A DNA stretch of 64,000 bases. It comes from Acidovorax sp. 210-6 (GTDB lineage: Bacteria > Pseudomonadota > Gammaproteobacteria > Burkholderiales > Burkholderiaceae_C). Position numbers and translations under genes: made by a program. Positions within the stretch are counted from its first letter, which is position 1. Each line of letters begins with the position of its first letter. Where the stretch lies: NCBI RefSeq assembly GCF_010020825.1, contig NZ_JAACJE010000001.1:2728001-2792000 (forward strand), read 5' to 3'. Under the pieces are notes generated by a model. It was given only the letters and a program-made list of their open reading frames with translations. It was not told the origin of the DNA and made no database searches. This document shows, one piece after another, positions 25,555-33,966 of this stretch.

Positions 25555-26700
25555 TTATTGTGCAGAGGCATGGGGGTCCGCAACAGTCAAATTTCTTGAC
25601 GCTTGGGCGACAGCGCACTCCGACGAGGCCAGCGGAACACGCAACACAAACACCACGCCCTGAGCTTCCTCGCTGGCCTGCAGGTCGCCCCCCGCGTCGC
25701 GCAGCGAGCGCCGCGCCTGGTACAGCCCCATGCCCGAGCCCGTGGGTGACTTGAGCGGCTCGAACGCTCTGCGTGGCCACGGTGTGGCCAGGCGCGGTGT
25801 GTGCAGGCGCGCTTGCAGCGCGCCCTCGTACACCGTGCATTCGCAACGCAGCGGTACACCCCCAAGACGCGCACCACTGTCGCGTGCAAGATTGGAAAAG
25901 ATATTGTCCAGCGCACGCTCCAGGGCCAGGGCCTGGGCAGACTCCAGCACCAGTGGCGGCAGCCCACTGCCCTCGTCTGGGCCCATGTCGATGGCGATGG
26001 CCAGGCCCGCCAGTTCCGCAGCGTTGTGCAGCAAGTCCAGGGCCTGGACGGGCGGTTCGTCCTCGGCGGGAACCTGCGTTGGTGCCTCGGTCGCAGCCAG
26101 CAGCTTGTGGGCACGCGCCTGCAGCAGGGGCGCCTGGCGCTGCAGGCGCTGCGCCAAACGCGGGAGCTGCTCAGGCGTGGCGGCACCAAACTCCTCGGCC
26201 AGCAGGCCCACCCATTGAGCGAGGTTGCGCATGTCGTGCTGCCAATACAACTGCACCTGCGCGCGCTGCGCCAGCGCCACGGCCACCGCCTGGGTGCGCT
26301 CGCGCATGCGCGAGAGCCAGGTTTGCGCAAACACGTCCAGCACGGCCAGCGCCAGCACCCGCGCTTCGTCGGTGCGGGCCACATCGGCCCAGCGCAGTTC
26401 GATCTGGCAGTCCGGCCCGGCGCTGAGCGTCTGGCGCGGCCAGTGCGCGGCCAAAGGCTGCCCCCATTGGCCGCGCACCGCGTCGCCAAACCACAGCCCC
26501 TCCCAGGCGATGCCCGCAATGCCCGAGCGCTCCAGAATGGGCCAGGCACGCTCGGGCCAGCGCAGCGGGTGCATGTCGGCGGGCAGGGCCAGCAGCTCGG
26601 CCAGGCAGCGGCGCATGCGCTGCCCGCGGTGCCACACCGCCCAGGCCGCCAGCAGCAGTACCAACCCCAGGGTCACCAGCATCCAGGGCAGCGAGTTCAT
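25555..26700 (-). CDS. Atypical membrane histidine kinase of the pilus cluster
   Basis: 381-aa protein: one N-terminal membrane helix (5-23), an unassigned sensor region (about 40-130), an H-box YWQHDMRNLAQWVGLL with H155, and an ATPase domain with N-box ERALDNIFSNLARDS (N266/N270) and GSGMGLYQARRSL (321-333). The HDMRN H-box resembles the PrsK-type kinases of exosortase/PEP-CTERM systems. The expected DxGxG box between N- and G-boxes is not visible, so catalysis may be impaired. The start overlaps the regulator's stop by ATGA, which indicates a cognate pair. Confidence 0.8.
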   Translation of the reverse strand: MNSLPWMLVTLGLVLLLAAWAVWHRGQRMRRCLAELLALPADMHPLRWPERAWPILERSGIAGIAWEGLWFGDAVRGQWGQPLAAHWPRQTLSAGPDCQIELRWADVARTDEARVLALAVLDVFAQTWLSRMRERTQAVAVALAQRAQVQLYWQHDMRNLAQWVGLLAEEFGAATPEQLPRLAQRLQRQAPLLQARAHKLLAATEAPTQVPAEDEPPVQALDLLHNAAELAGLAIAIDMGPDEGSGLPPLVLESAQALALERALDNIFSNLARDSGARLGGVPLRCECTVYEGALQARLHTPRLATPWPRRAFEPLKSPTGSGMGLYQARRSLRDAGGDLQASEEAQGVVFVLRVPLASSECAVAQASRNLTVADPHASAQ

Positions 26701-27389
26701 GCGTTGCTTCCCGGATCGGTGTCTGGTGATGCCTGGCGCTGAATACCGAATTTCTTCATGTGGTAGTAAAGCTGCTCCCGCTCCAACCCCAAGGCGCGGG
26801 CGGCGGCAGCCACGTTGAAGCCGTTGCTGCCCAACACATGGCGTATGAGCTGCTCGGCCACCTGGTCGCTGGCTTCGCGCACCCCTTCGGACAACTGGGC
26901 AGACACCGAGAGGTGCAGCCGCCCCTGGGCCCACAACTCCTGCTGGCGCAGGGAGAACCATGCCGCACGCTCCAGCGCCTGGCGCAACACCGCCGCCGTC
27001 ACGGGCTTGGTCAGAAAGTCGAAGGCACCCGCGTGTACCGCCTGCTGGCCCACGGTCTTTTCATGCTGGCCGGTGAGCACGATGGCATGCAGCACCGGCC
27101 ACCGCGCCACCAGTTGCGACAGCAGCAACAGGCCTTCGTCCGGACGGCTGGGAAGTGGCGGCAAGCCCATGTCCAGCAAAGCCACGCAGGCCTGGCCCTT
27201 AGGCACCTCGTGCTCCAACAACTGGAGCGCCTGGCTGCGATCATGCGCCACCAGCACCGGCCAGCCCTCGTCCTGCAAGGACTGCGCTACCCAATCCGAG
27301 AGCACCGGATCGTCCTCGACCCAGAGCACCGGACAGCGGCCCGGCACCTGCGCGGGCGGCAGTGCGGGGGAAGCCTGCGGCTCAGTCAT
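26697..27389 (-). CDS. Response regulator, REC plus Fis-type HTH
   Basis: 230-aa regulator: receiver domain with E25/D26/D27, phospho-acceptor D73 in LLDMGLPP, T106 and K128, then a linker and a C-terminal Fis-like HTH (FNVAAAARALGLEREQLYYHMKKFGI). There is no AAA+ sigma-54 domain between them, so it is RegA/ActR-like in architecture rather than PilR-like. It is coupled by ATGA to the kinase downstream and overlaps the upstream small membrane-protein gene by 8 bases. It likely controls genes of this cluster, by inference. Confidence 0.85.
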   Translation of the reverse strand: MTEPQASPALPPAQVPGRCPVLWVEDDPVLSDWVAQSLQDEGWPVLVAHDRSQALQLLEHEVPKGQACVALLDMGLPPLPSRPDEGLLLLSQLVARWPVLHAIVLTGQHEKTVGQQAVHAGAFDFLTKPVTAAVLRQALERAAWFSLRQQELWAQGRLHLSVSAQLSEGVREASDQVAEQLIRHVLGSNGFNVAAAARALGLEREQLYYHMKKFGIQRQASPDTDPGSNA

Positions 27390-27642
27390 GGTCCCCTAAA
27401 AACGCTGCCACGGTAGGACCAATGGCCACCGTGAAGCCCACGAACAACAGCACAAAGCCACCGACCACGCGCAGCAACAGCCATTCGCTGGCGGTATCGG
27501 CGGATACCGCTAGACAGGCATAGCCCGCCAACAGCAGCAGGATGCCCGCCACCTGCTGCCAGCGGCGGCGCTGCTTGCGCGTGCGCAAGGCCCGGTGCAG
27601 GCTGGCGCGGGTGTAGGCGGAATCTTCAAAACCCTGGGGCAT
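27382..27642 (-). CDS. Small two-helix membrane protein of unknown function
   Basis: 86 aa with a basic N-terminal segment (LHRALRTRKQRRRWQQ) and two hydrophobic helices (about 31-47 and 55-78). I do not recognise the family. It starts 23 bases after the polyproline prepilin-like gene and overlaps the response regulator by 8 bases, so it is translated as part of the pilus/regulator unit. It could be an accessory sensor or assembly protein, but nothing in the sequence decides this. Confidence 0.6.
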   Translation of the reverse strand: MPQGFEDSAYTRASLHRALRTRKQRRRWQQVAGILLLLAGYACLAVSADTASEWLLLRVVGGFVLLFVGFTVAIGPTVAAFLGDHD

Positions 27643-27665
27643 GGGCGTTCAATGGCTATCACCCG

Positions 27666-29156
27666 TTACGGGGATGGGCAGGTGGCCGCCTGGCAGAAAA
27701 ACACGTTTGCCACAAAGAAGCGTGAGGAACCCACAGGCTGCACCACCACCTCGTCAAACTGTGTCCCAGGCGGAGTCAGCGCGAGGTTTGTCAGCTGCGG
27801 AGAAGCAGGCATCGAGGTGGTGACAGCCACCGACTGCATCAGGTTGCCAAGCGTGACCCCATTTTTCTTGAAGGTGATGGAGACAGCCACCGTGGTATTG
27901 GATATGCCCAGAAGGCCCAAGGCAAAGCTCTGCGCTGTCTTGCTTAAACCCAAACGGAAGCTCAGGGATTCCGATGAATCCAGCGCCCGGTTGCTGCTGT
28001 TACCCGCTCCACACCCCGAACTGCACACGCCAAGGGCTTGGTAAGGACCATCGGTGCTGATCTCTCCCCCCGTTGAGCTGATACGCACCGTGCCCAAATC
28101 TGTTGTCGAAAGATCAATGAACGTCAGGCCCGAGCCGTTGCCTTTGGTATCGATAGCATTTGGATCTTCCAGCAGCTTTTTGATCATATCGCCGGTTACA
28201 GGCGGCGGTGGCGGTGGCGGTGGCGGTGGCGGTGGCGGTGGCGGCGGCACTGTCTCCGGCCAGTCCCTTGCCTCCCTGCCTGCCGCGTGGATAAGCTGGG
28301 AAATGGTCTCGAACAACAGCAAGTCGTCAAAATGCGCTGGCGCGCTCGCCGAGTCGAGATCCACGACATTCTCATCGCGCTGGACAAAGGGCGGCACAGG
28401 TGCCGGAGGAACGGCCGGTGCCTGCGCATTGACAAGTTCATCCGCACTGGCAGGAACCGGAACACGCCCACCGCCTGGAAGCCACGCACCCTGGCCGCTG
28501 GAGCCATGGCTGATCAACACCCATGCCATCTGCGTCTGGTTGACGCCACCCACACGCACGCCAAGACCCGGACGAAAATCAGGATCAAGATAGGTGCCCG
28601 GGCCAGGCCCGGGCAGCACATCATGGGCTGCTGTGCATTCACGGTTTGGTACTGGCGGAGACTGCGGTGAACTTTCCACCGTATCGCAGTCGGTCATGTC
28701 GGCCCCTCTGTCCCGGGTCATGCCCGTGGGGCCGTCGTACACACGGTAAGAGATTTTTCTTCCCCAGGCGTCCAGGGCATCGTCAGCACGCAACCCCAGA
28801 CTCACCCAGGGTACCGTTCCATCGCGGTTGGTACAAAGATCCACAGCCGTGGGCGGTACCGCCAGCCCAGCATCCAAAGCCCCGGCAGCCGGGCATGGCA
28901 AGCGCCCCTGGGTGGCCACAAAGGCATGCAACGCGGCACGAATGCGCTCCATGCGAGCCTGTGTCTGCGTGACCCGTTCTCTGCGATCCTCCACCTGTTG
29001 CGCCATGCGAATGGCCAGCGTGGTTGCCGCCACCACCAGGAGCGTCACAATCATCGCAAGCGCAATGCCTCCCTGCTGGCTGGGCCGACAGGGCAATGTG
29101 CAGAGTGGGGGTAGGGGTGGGGATGCTTGCATGGCTCGGGAGGTCATACATTGCAT
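27666..29156 (-). CDS. Prepilin-like protein with polyproline linker
   Basis: 496 aa. The N-terminus has a basic stretch, QQGG, then a hydrophobic helix IALAMIVTLLVVAATTLA (31-48) without Glu at +5, as in GspK/PilX-type minor subunits. A conserved block RLPCPA and VPWVSLGLRADDALDAWG is shared with the upstream prepilin. Mid-protein is a run of 16 prolines encoded by a GGCGGT hexamer repeat (28201-28247). The C-terminal part is Ser/Thr/Gly-rich and beta-like (residues about 340-496), possibly an exposed domain. The start overlaps the previous stop by one base (TGATG); ATGs four and nine codons further in are possible. Confidence 0.75.
   Translation of the reverse strand: MQCMTSRAMQASPPLPPLCTLPCRPSQQGGIALAMIVTLLVVAATTLAIRMAQQVEDRRERVTQTQARMERIRAALHAFVATQGRLPCPAAGALDAGLAVPPTAVDLCTNRDGTVPWVSLGLRADDALDAWGRKISYRVYDGPTGMTRDRGADMTDCDTVESSPQSPPVPNRECTAAHDVLPGPGPGTYLDPDFRPGLGVRVGGVNQTQMAWVLISHGSSGQGAWLPGGGRVPVPASADELVNAQAPAVPPAPVPPFVQRDENVVDLDSASAPAHFDDLLLFETISQLIHAAGREARDWPETVPPPPPPPPPPPPPPPPVTGDMIKKLLEDPNAIDTKGNGSGLTFIDLSTTDLGTVRISSTGGEISTDGPYQALGVCSSGCGAGNSSNRALDSSESLSFRLGLSKTAQSFALGLLGISNTTVAVSITFKKNGVTLGNLMQSVAVTTSMPASPQLTNLALTPPGTQFDEVVVQPVGSSRFFVANVFFCQAATCPSP
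28201..28247. repeat. GGCGGT hexamer tandem repeat
   Basis: About seven to eight copies of GGCGGT/GGCGGC on the plus strand encode the polyproline run of the prepilin-like protein on the minus strand. Unit changes would lengthen or shorten the linker by two prolines without frameshift. Confidence 0.9.
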
Positions 29157-30142
29157 CAGGGTGTCTTACGGGGCCCCAAGCCCGCAGCTATGGCTACCGA
29201 AATAACGGTAGGCCGTACAACAATGTCGTCAAAATAGGGTCCACCTACCGTTGGCAACGGGTTCTCATCATAGTCAGCATCGATATAAAAAGTGCTGTTC
29301 AAATCTGCTGCCCTCAGCACTTGGCCGTTTTGGTTGATGTTCTCACGTGCACCTGGCCCAGGGCCGCTGGCTATTGTCAGCAGCGTGCCATCGGTGTTGT
29401 ACGCCCCTACCCTGTTGGCGCCGTGGCTGATAAGAAAATAGGCTGCACCATTGCCGTCAATCCGCCGTGCAACCTCAAAAGTCCCCGGAGGATTAGGTGT
29501 TGTGGTGGCAGGGCATGCGTCTCTGCAAACCCGAAATCCACGCGCTTGCATTCCACCATCAGCCAATAGCGCGCCCAATGGCTGGGCATTGGCTCCTGTG
29601 CAGCGATATTCTGCAGGCGAAGGTGGCGTCGGCTTCGCAGGATCGCATTCGCTGAAATCCATCCCCCCATCCATCGCCAAAGACGTATTGATTCCACTTC
29701 CCGCACCTACATTTGTACGCGCCCAAACACGATAGGTGATAAGCCCCCCCCAGGCATCGGTCGCAGCATCTGCGGACAAACCCAAACTGCGCCAAGGAAC
29801 CACCCCACTTGTCATGGACGTACAGGTGGCAGGTGGTACCGCGTTATTGCGCTGCTCCACTCCCGAGGTCAGATTGCCGGTTCCTTGCGCGCCATCCGCC
29901 GGACAGGGTAGCCGCCGGTTCACCACCACAAACCGCACCATTGCCTGCTCCAGCGCCTCCAGCTTGGCGCGGGTTTCCTTGCGGCGGTTGTTTTCCAAAA
30001 AGGTGTTGGTGGCCGGCAGAAAGACGGCGGCCAGCAGACCCACGATGAGCAGCACCAGCGCCATTTCCACCAGCGAGAAGCCGCGTGCTCTGGCACCGGC
30101 CCGGGCCAACACAAAGGGTGCAAAGAAATTGGTTGCTATCAT
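29156..30142 (-). CDS. Type IV prepilin-like protein (minor subunit)
   Basis: 328 aa with a class III leader: cleavage between G21 and F22 in ARARG/FSLVEMALVLLIVGLLAAVFLP, Glu at +5. The N-terminal stalk is followed by RRLPCPADGAQGTGN and VPWRSLGLSADAATDAWGGLITYRV, the block shared with the next gene. Several cysteine pairs in the C-terminal domain suggest disulfides. The ATG at 30142 lies inside a family A repeat and lacks a good ribosome-binding site. Local base composition is visibly less GC-rich than in neighbouring genes, as often seen for surface subunits. Confidence 0.82.
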   Translation of the reverse strand: MIATNFFAPFVLARAGARARGFSLVEMALVLLIVGLLAAVFLPATNTFLENNRRKETRAKLEALEQAMVRFVVVNRRLPCPADGAQGTGNLTSGVEQRNNAVPPATCTSMTSGVVPWRSLGLSADAATDAWGGLITYRVWARTNVGAGSGINTSLAMDGGMDFSECDPAKPTPPSPAEYRCTGANAQPLGALLADGGMQARGFRVCRDACPATTTPNPPGTFEVARRIDGNGAAYFLISHGANRVGAYNTDGTLLTIASGPGPGARENINQNGQVLRAADLNSTFYIDADYDENPLPTVGGPYFDDIVVRPTVISVAIAAGLGPRKTP

Positions 30143-30160
30143 TTTTATAGCTGCTTGCGC
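30133..30160 (+). repeat. Family A repeat core (copy f), contains the prepilin start codon
   Basis: Plus strand TTGCTAT, seven bases, ATAGC, five bases, GCGC: consensus copy. Its complement carries the ATG at 30142-30140. The element's 3' half runs to about 30183 at the end of the MshK-like gene. Confidence 0.85.
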
Positions 30161-30182
30161 TTGTATATAGGGCGTCAGAGCC

Positions 30183-30671
30183 CTATTTCTTATGCAATGA
30201 CCCTGGCGCCACCACGTCGTTCAGAACGGCGCCGGTGTCGCTGACCTGCTGCCCAGGGCGCAGCACGATGTCGCTCTCGCCGCTCAGGCGCAGGCGCACT
30301 TCGCCATCACCGATGTGCACGGTGCGGCCCGCAAAGGGTTCGCCGTGCTGCAGCATCTGGCCGTTGATCCAGGCGGTGGCGTTCTTGCGGCCCAGGGCCA
30401 GGCCGTCCAATTGAAATACCGGGGGCGGTGCCTGCGGTGCCGACGCGGTGGGGGGTGTTGTCTGATCCATGCCGCCCGGTGGCGCTTTGCGCGCAGCCTC
30501 AATGCTGGCGCGCTGCTGCGGGGTGTAGAACACGCGCGGCCAGAGGCTGGCTGCTTCGGGGTCGCTGGGCTGCGGCACTGCACTGGCGGCGCTCGCCGGG
30601 CCCGCCAGCAGGCAGCCCCATGCTGCCAGCAGGGCGGCAAGGCGATGGGGCGCTGGAGCAGGGGATGGCAT
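30183..30671 (-). CDS. MshK/GspB-like periplasmic protein
   Basis: 162 aa with a signal peptide (about 1-29, ending PASA/AS). The C-terminal domain LALGRKNATAWINGQMLQHG-VHIGDGEVRLRLSG-VLRPGQQV resembles MshK and the GspB/GspC periplasmic homology pattern, thought to connect inner-membrane and secretin parts of the machine. It lies 21 bases after the PilO-like gene. The assignment rests on pattern and position only. Confidence 0.65.
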   Translation of the reverse strand: MPSPAPAPHRLAALLAAWGCLLAGPASAASAVPQPSDPEAASLWPRVFYTPQQRASIEAARKAPPGGMDQTTPPTASAPQAPPPVFQLDGLALGRKNATAWINGQMLQHGEPFAGRTVHIGDGEVRLRLSGESDIVLRPGQQVSDTGAVLNDVVAPGSLHKK

Positions 30672-30692
30672 GGCGGCGTACCTCAGGGTGGC

Positions 30693-31298
30693 CTACTTCG
30701 GGGCATTCTGGTCGGCACCAGAAAGCGGGTCAATGTGCAGAAAGTTGACACGGCAGCGCGCCGAAAGGCCCTCGGGCGTGGGTTGCTCGAACACGCAACC
30801 TGCCACACGCGAGACAAGGGAATGGCGCGATCGCAGTTGCTCCAGCACACGCAGCACCTCGATTTCGTGCACCCGTGCAAACTGCAGTTCCAGCACATGG
30901 CGCTGCACGCGCGCCTGGGCGGCTTCGGCCTGGGGCAGTTCCACCGCTTCGGGTGCGGCCAGGGTGAAGCTGGCCTGGCCCTGCAAATCCTGTTGCTGGA
31001 GGATGCGCAGCAGGTCCTCCACCCACACGGCGCGCGGTTCGCCACCCACCAACCCGGCAGCCACCATCTGCTGGTACTGGCGCAAGTGGTTTTGCACGTC
31101 AGCCTGCTCGGCGCGGGCTTCCTCAAGCTGGCCTTGCGCAGCCTGTTGCGTGGCCTGCGCCTGTTGCCAGCCGGGAAAGAGGAAATGGCGCACGCCCCAC
31201 AGGGCCAGCACCGCCACCAGAACAGCCGCCAAGACACCCGCCAAGGTCAAAACGGCGGGCCGTACCAGCGGAAAGACCACAGGCCAGAGTCGCTTCAT
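30693..31298 (-). CDS. PilO/MshJ/GspM-like inner-membrane alignment protein
   Basis: 201 aa: short cytoplasmic N-terminus, one membrane helix (about 13-35), a coiled-coil stretch rich in Gln/Ala/Glu (42-78), and a C-terminal ferredoxin-like region. This is the architecture of PilO/GspM. The ATG at 31298 overlaps the stop of the GspL-like gene (ATGA). Function as an assembly-platform component is inferred from architecture and order. Confidence 0.7.
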   Translation of the reverse strand: MKRLWPVVFPLVRPAVLTLAGVLAAVLVAVLALWGVRHFLFPGWQQAQATQQAAQGQLEEARAEQADVQNHLRQYQQMVAAGLVGGEPRAVWVEDLLRILQQQDLQGQASFTLAAPEAVELPQAEAAQARVQRHVLELQFARVHEIEVLRVLEQLRSRHSLVSRVAGCVFEQPTPEGLSARCRVNFLHIDPLSGADQNAPK

Positions 31299-32755
31299 GA
31301 AGGCTCTCCCACGGCAGCGGCATCGGCAGTGCGCAAGCCCAGGCACCAGCGCCAGGTATTAGCGGCAACATCTGCAGTGTTGTTCTGGCCTCCGGCCAAT
31401 GCAGTGGCGCTTTCCAGGCGCACCGGGTCGATCTTCACCTGCCACTGCGGCCAGGCGCCCACCGACTGGCCCAGCGCCTCCAGCAGCGCCTGGCGCTGGC
31501 GCGGCAGCAGGCCAGCGTCGGGGCGGATCTCGAACTGCCATTCCGCCTGCAGGGCCGCGTTGGCCTGTGCCACGGGCGTGGCCTCGGCGCCCGCTGGCTG
31601 AGCACCGGGGCAGGCCTGGGCGCGCAGGGCTTGTTCGGTGCGCACCAGCTGGGCCTGGGGGTGGGCCTGCAGCATCTGCCCCAGCATCCACAGCGGCTGC
31701 GCGGGGTCCAGGCCCTGGTCCAGTTCCTGGCGCTGTACCTCCAGGGCCAAGCGCAGCAGCGGTACGTTGATCTGGCGCCGGGCCAGGTCTTCACGGATGG
31801 CCTGGGCCTGGGCCTCCATGTTGGTGGCCTGCTGCACACGGGCACGGCTTTGTTCTGCGCCCCCGAGCAAAGCCTGGCCCTGCAGCGCCAAAGCGGCCAG
31901 CCCAGTCAGCAGCACGACCACCGTGGCCACCCTGAGCCCCTGGCGCGCACGCTGGGCCAGGTGGTGTCGGCGCAGGTCGGCTGCCGCCAGTTGACCCGGC
32001 GCTCGCTGGCCCGCCAGCGCCAGCACCTCGGCCAGCATGCTGGCAGCCTTGCGCGGTGCCACGGCAGGCAGCAGCGGCAACCCCTGGTTCTGCAGGCTCG
32101 CACGCAGATCGGGTGCCGGGTCCATGGACAAGACCTGCGGCCTGGTGTCGCGCTCAATGATGCGGTTGTCGGCCAGGTATTTGAGCGTGAGCGCCACCTC
32201 GCGCGCCTGCAGATCCGGCTCGGTTTCCAGCAGCAGGCGCGAGAACACGGGCACACGGTCCTGCAGCAGCACCATGCGCATGCCATAGGGCAGGCACAGG
32301 CACAGCAACAGCCAGCCCTGGCGCGGCAGATGGGCCTGGAGCGCGGCCCAGTGGGCCATGAGGTAGCTCAGCGTCCAGACACCCTCGATCGGGTGGCGCG
32401 CCTGCACCAGCGCATCGAGTTGCCCCATCAGCATCGGGGACGACACCCCCACCGCATGCAGCCCAAAGGGCTTGGGCAGCAGCGGCTGGGCCGAAGCGGG
32501 CTCCCAGCTTGCGTGCAGCGGCACATCGGGCAGCAGGGTCTGGTACTGCACCTGGATGAAGCTCTGCCGGTCGCCGCCCAGGAGGCCCGGCACCTCGATG
32601 CGCACATGGGTTTCTTCGACCAGGTCGGCCACCACGCGCACCCCGACGGCTGCGCTGGGTGGCTCAGGCAGGGCCTGGCCCTGGGCATCGAGCCACTGCG
32701 CCTGCGCCGGGTTGACCAGCAGCAAGTGGGTGCGAGAAGAAGAGCGCAGCGTCAT
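31295..32755 (-). CDS. GspL/MshI-like protein (PilM-PilN-type fusion)
   Basis: 486 aa: a cytoplasmic domain (1-270) with the divergent actin-like character of GspL/PilM, one membrane helix at 274-296, and a periplasmic coiled coil and C-terminal domain (300-486). This equals PilM plus PilN in one chain, as in GspL. It overlaps the MshG-like gene upstream by four bases (ATGA) and the PilO-like gene downstream likewise. It should recruit the MshE-like ATPase to the membrane platform. Confidence 0.75.
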   Translation of the reverse strand: MTLRSSSRTHLLLVNPAQAQWLDAQGQALPEPPSAAVGVRVVADLVEETHVRIEVPGLLGGDRQSFIQVQYQTLLPDVPLHASWEPASAQPLLPKPFGLHAVGVSSPMLMGQLDALVQARHPIEGVWTLSYLMAHWAALQAHLPRQGWLLLCLCLPYGMRMVLLQDRVPVFSRLLLETEPDLQAREVALTLKYLADNRIIERDTRPQVLSMDPAPDLRASLQNQGLPLLPAVAPRKAASMLAEVLALAGQRAPGQLAAADLRRHHLAQRARQGLRVATVVVLLTGLAALALQGQALLGGAEQSRARVQQATNMEAQAQAIREDLARRQINVPLLRLALEVQRQELDQGLDPAQPLWMLGQMLQAHPQAQLVRTEQALRAQACPGAQPAGAEATPVAQANAALQAEWQFEIRPDAGLLPRQRQALLEALGQSVGAWPQWQVKIDPVRLESATALAGGQNNTADVAANTWRWCLGLRTADAAAVGEPS

Positions 32756-33951
32756 GCCCGGATCTTGGAAATGGTGTCGTAAATGGGGCCCAGCACGGCC
32801 AGCATGATCCAGCCCAGGATCAAGCCCAGCACCACGGTGAGCACCGGCTCGATGAGCGCCTGCACGCGGCCGATGGATTCGTCGATATCGCGCGTGAAGA
32901 AGTAGCTCACGTTGGCCAGCGCTTCATCCAGCGCGCCCGTGGCTTCGCCCACGCGCAGCATGCGCACCACGAGCGAGGGAAAGAGGTTCTCCATGGCAAA
33001 GGCATCACTGATGGAGGTGCCGTTGGCAATGCGCTCGCGCGCACGCGCCAGGGCGCGCTGCACGGGCAGGTTGCTGGTGATCTTTTCGCAGTAGCCCAGC
33101 GCCTCGATCACCGGGATGCCGGTGCGGTACATGAGCGCAAAGCTGTCCATCAGCCGCGCCAGGATGATTTTCTTGATCACCGGCCCCACCGCCGGAATGG
33201 CCAGCACCGCCTGGTGCAGCTTGAAGCGCAGTTGCTCGTTGGCCCGCGCCGCCAGCGCCACGCCCACCACCAGCGCCACTGGCGTGGGCAGGATGAGCCA
33301 CCAGTAGCCCACAAAGGCCTCGGACAGCCAGATCAGCAATCGCGTCTGCAGCGGTATCTCCTGCCCCATGTTGCGGATGAAGCTCACGAGCTGGGGCACC
33401 AGGTACACCATCAGGAACACCACCACACCCGAGATGGTGACGGTGACGAACGCCGGGTACATGAGCAGCTTCTTGGTCTGCGCGGCCAGCTCGGCCTGCC
33501 ACTTGAGCGAGCGCACCAGTTCGCCCAGCACCTCGGCCAGCTGGCCGGTGATTTCGCCCGAGCGCACCAGGTGCACCATCACGTCGGTGAAGATGCCTGG
33601 GTCCTGGGCCATGGCGTCGGCCAGGGTGCTGCCGTTCTGGATGCGGTCCATCAGGCTGGCAGCCACCTGGCGCAGCTCCAGGCTGTCGGCGCCGTCGCGC
33701 AGGTCCTGCAGGGCACCAATCAGCGGCACGCCTGCGCGCAACAGCATCTGCATGTGGAACAGCAGGTTGATGAGTTCGCGCGTGGGCAGGCTGGCCAGGC
33801 GCAACGCACGGCGGCGCACCGTGGAAAAGCGGATCAGCGACAGGCCCGAGGCGCGCAGCTGCGCCTGCAGGTCGGCCTCGTGCAGGGCGGTGATTTCGCC
33901 CTTGACGATTTCGCCGCCCTCGTTGATGGCGCGGTAGCGATAGCGTGGCAT
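32752..33951 (-). CDS. GspF/PilC/MshG-like inner-membrane platform protein
   Basis: 399 aa, the usual length, with two GspF repeats and three membrane helices. Typical sequence: MPRYRYRAINEGGEIVKGEI, LRAGVPLIGALQDL in repeat one and the matching YRTGIPVIEALGYC in repeat two, with VVRMLRVGEATGALDEAL. It is the platform around which the ATPase drives subunit assembly. It follows the ATPase gene by 15 bases. Confidence 0.93.
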   Translation of the reverse strand: MPRYRYRAINEGGEIVKGEITALHEADLQAQLRASGLSLIRFSTVRRRALRLASLPTRELINLLFHMQMLLRAGVPLIGALQDLRDGADSLELRQVAASLMDRIQNGSTLADAMAQDPGIFTDVMVHLVRSGEITGQLAEVLGELVRSLKWQAELAAQTKKLLMYPAFVTVTISGVVVFLMVYLVPQLVSFIRNMGQEIPLQTRLLIWLSEAFVGYWWLILPTPVALVVGVALAARANEQLRFKLHQAVLAIPAVGPVIKKIILARLMDSFALMYRTGIPVIEALGYCEKITSNLPVQRALARARERIANGTSISDAFAMENLFPSLVVRMLRVGEATGALDEALANVSYFFTRDIDESIGRVQALIEPVLTVVLGLILGWIMLAVLGPIYDTISKIRA

Positions 33952-33966
33952 GCGCGCTGTGCTCCG

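Noticed and set aside
27666-30142. Recent horizontal transfer of the lower-GC prepilin genes
   Set aside because: Surface subunits commonly diverge in composition; there are no mobile-element ends or tRNA targets, and the flanking genes of the same operon look native.
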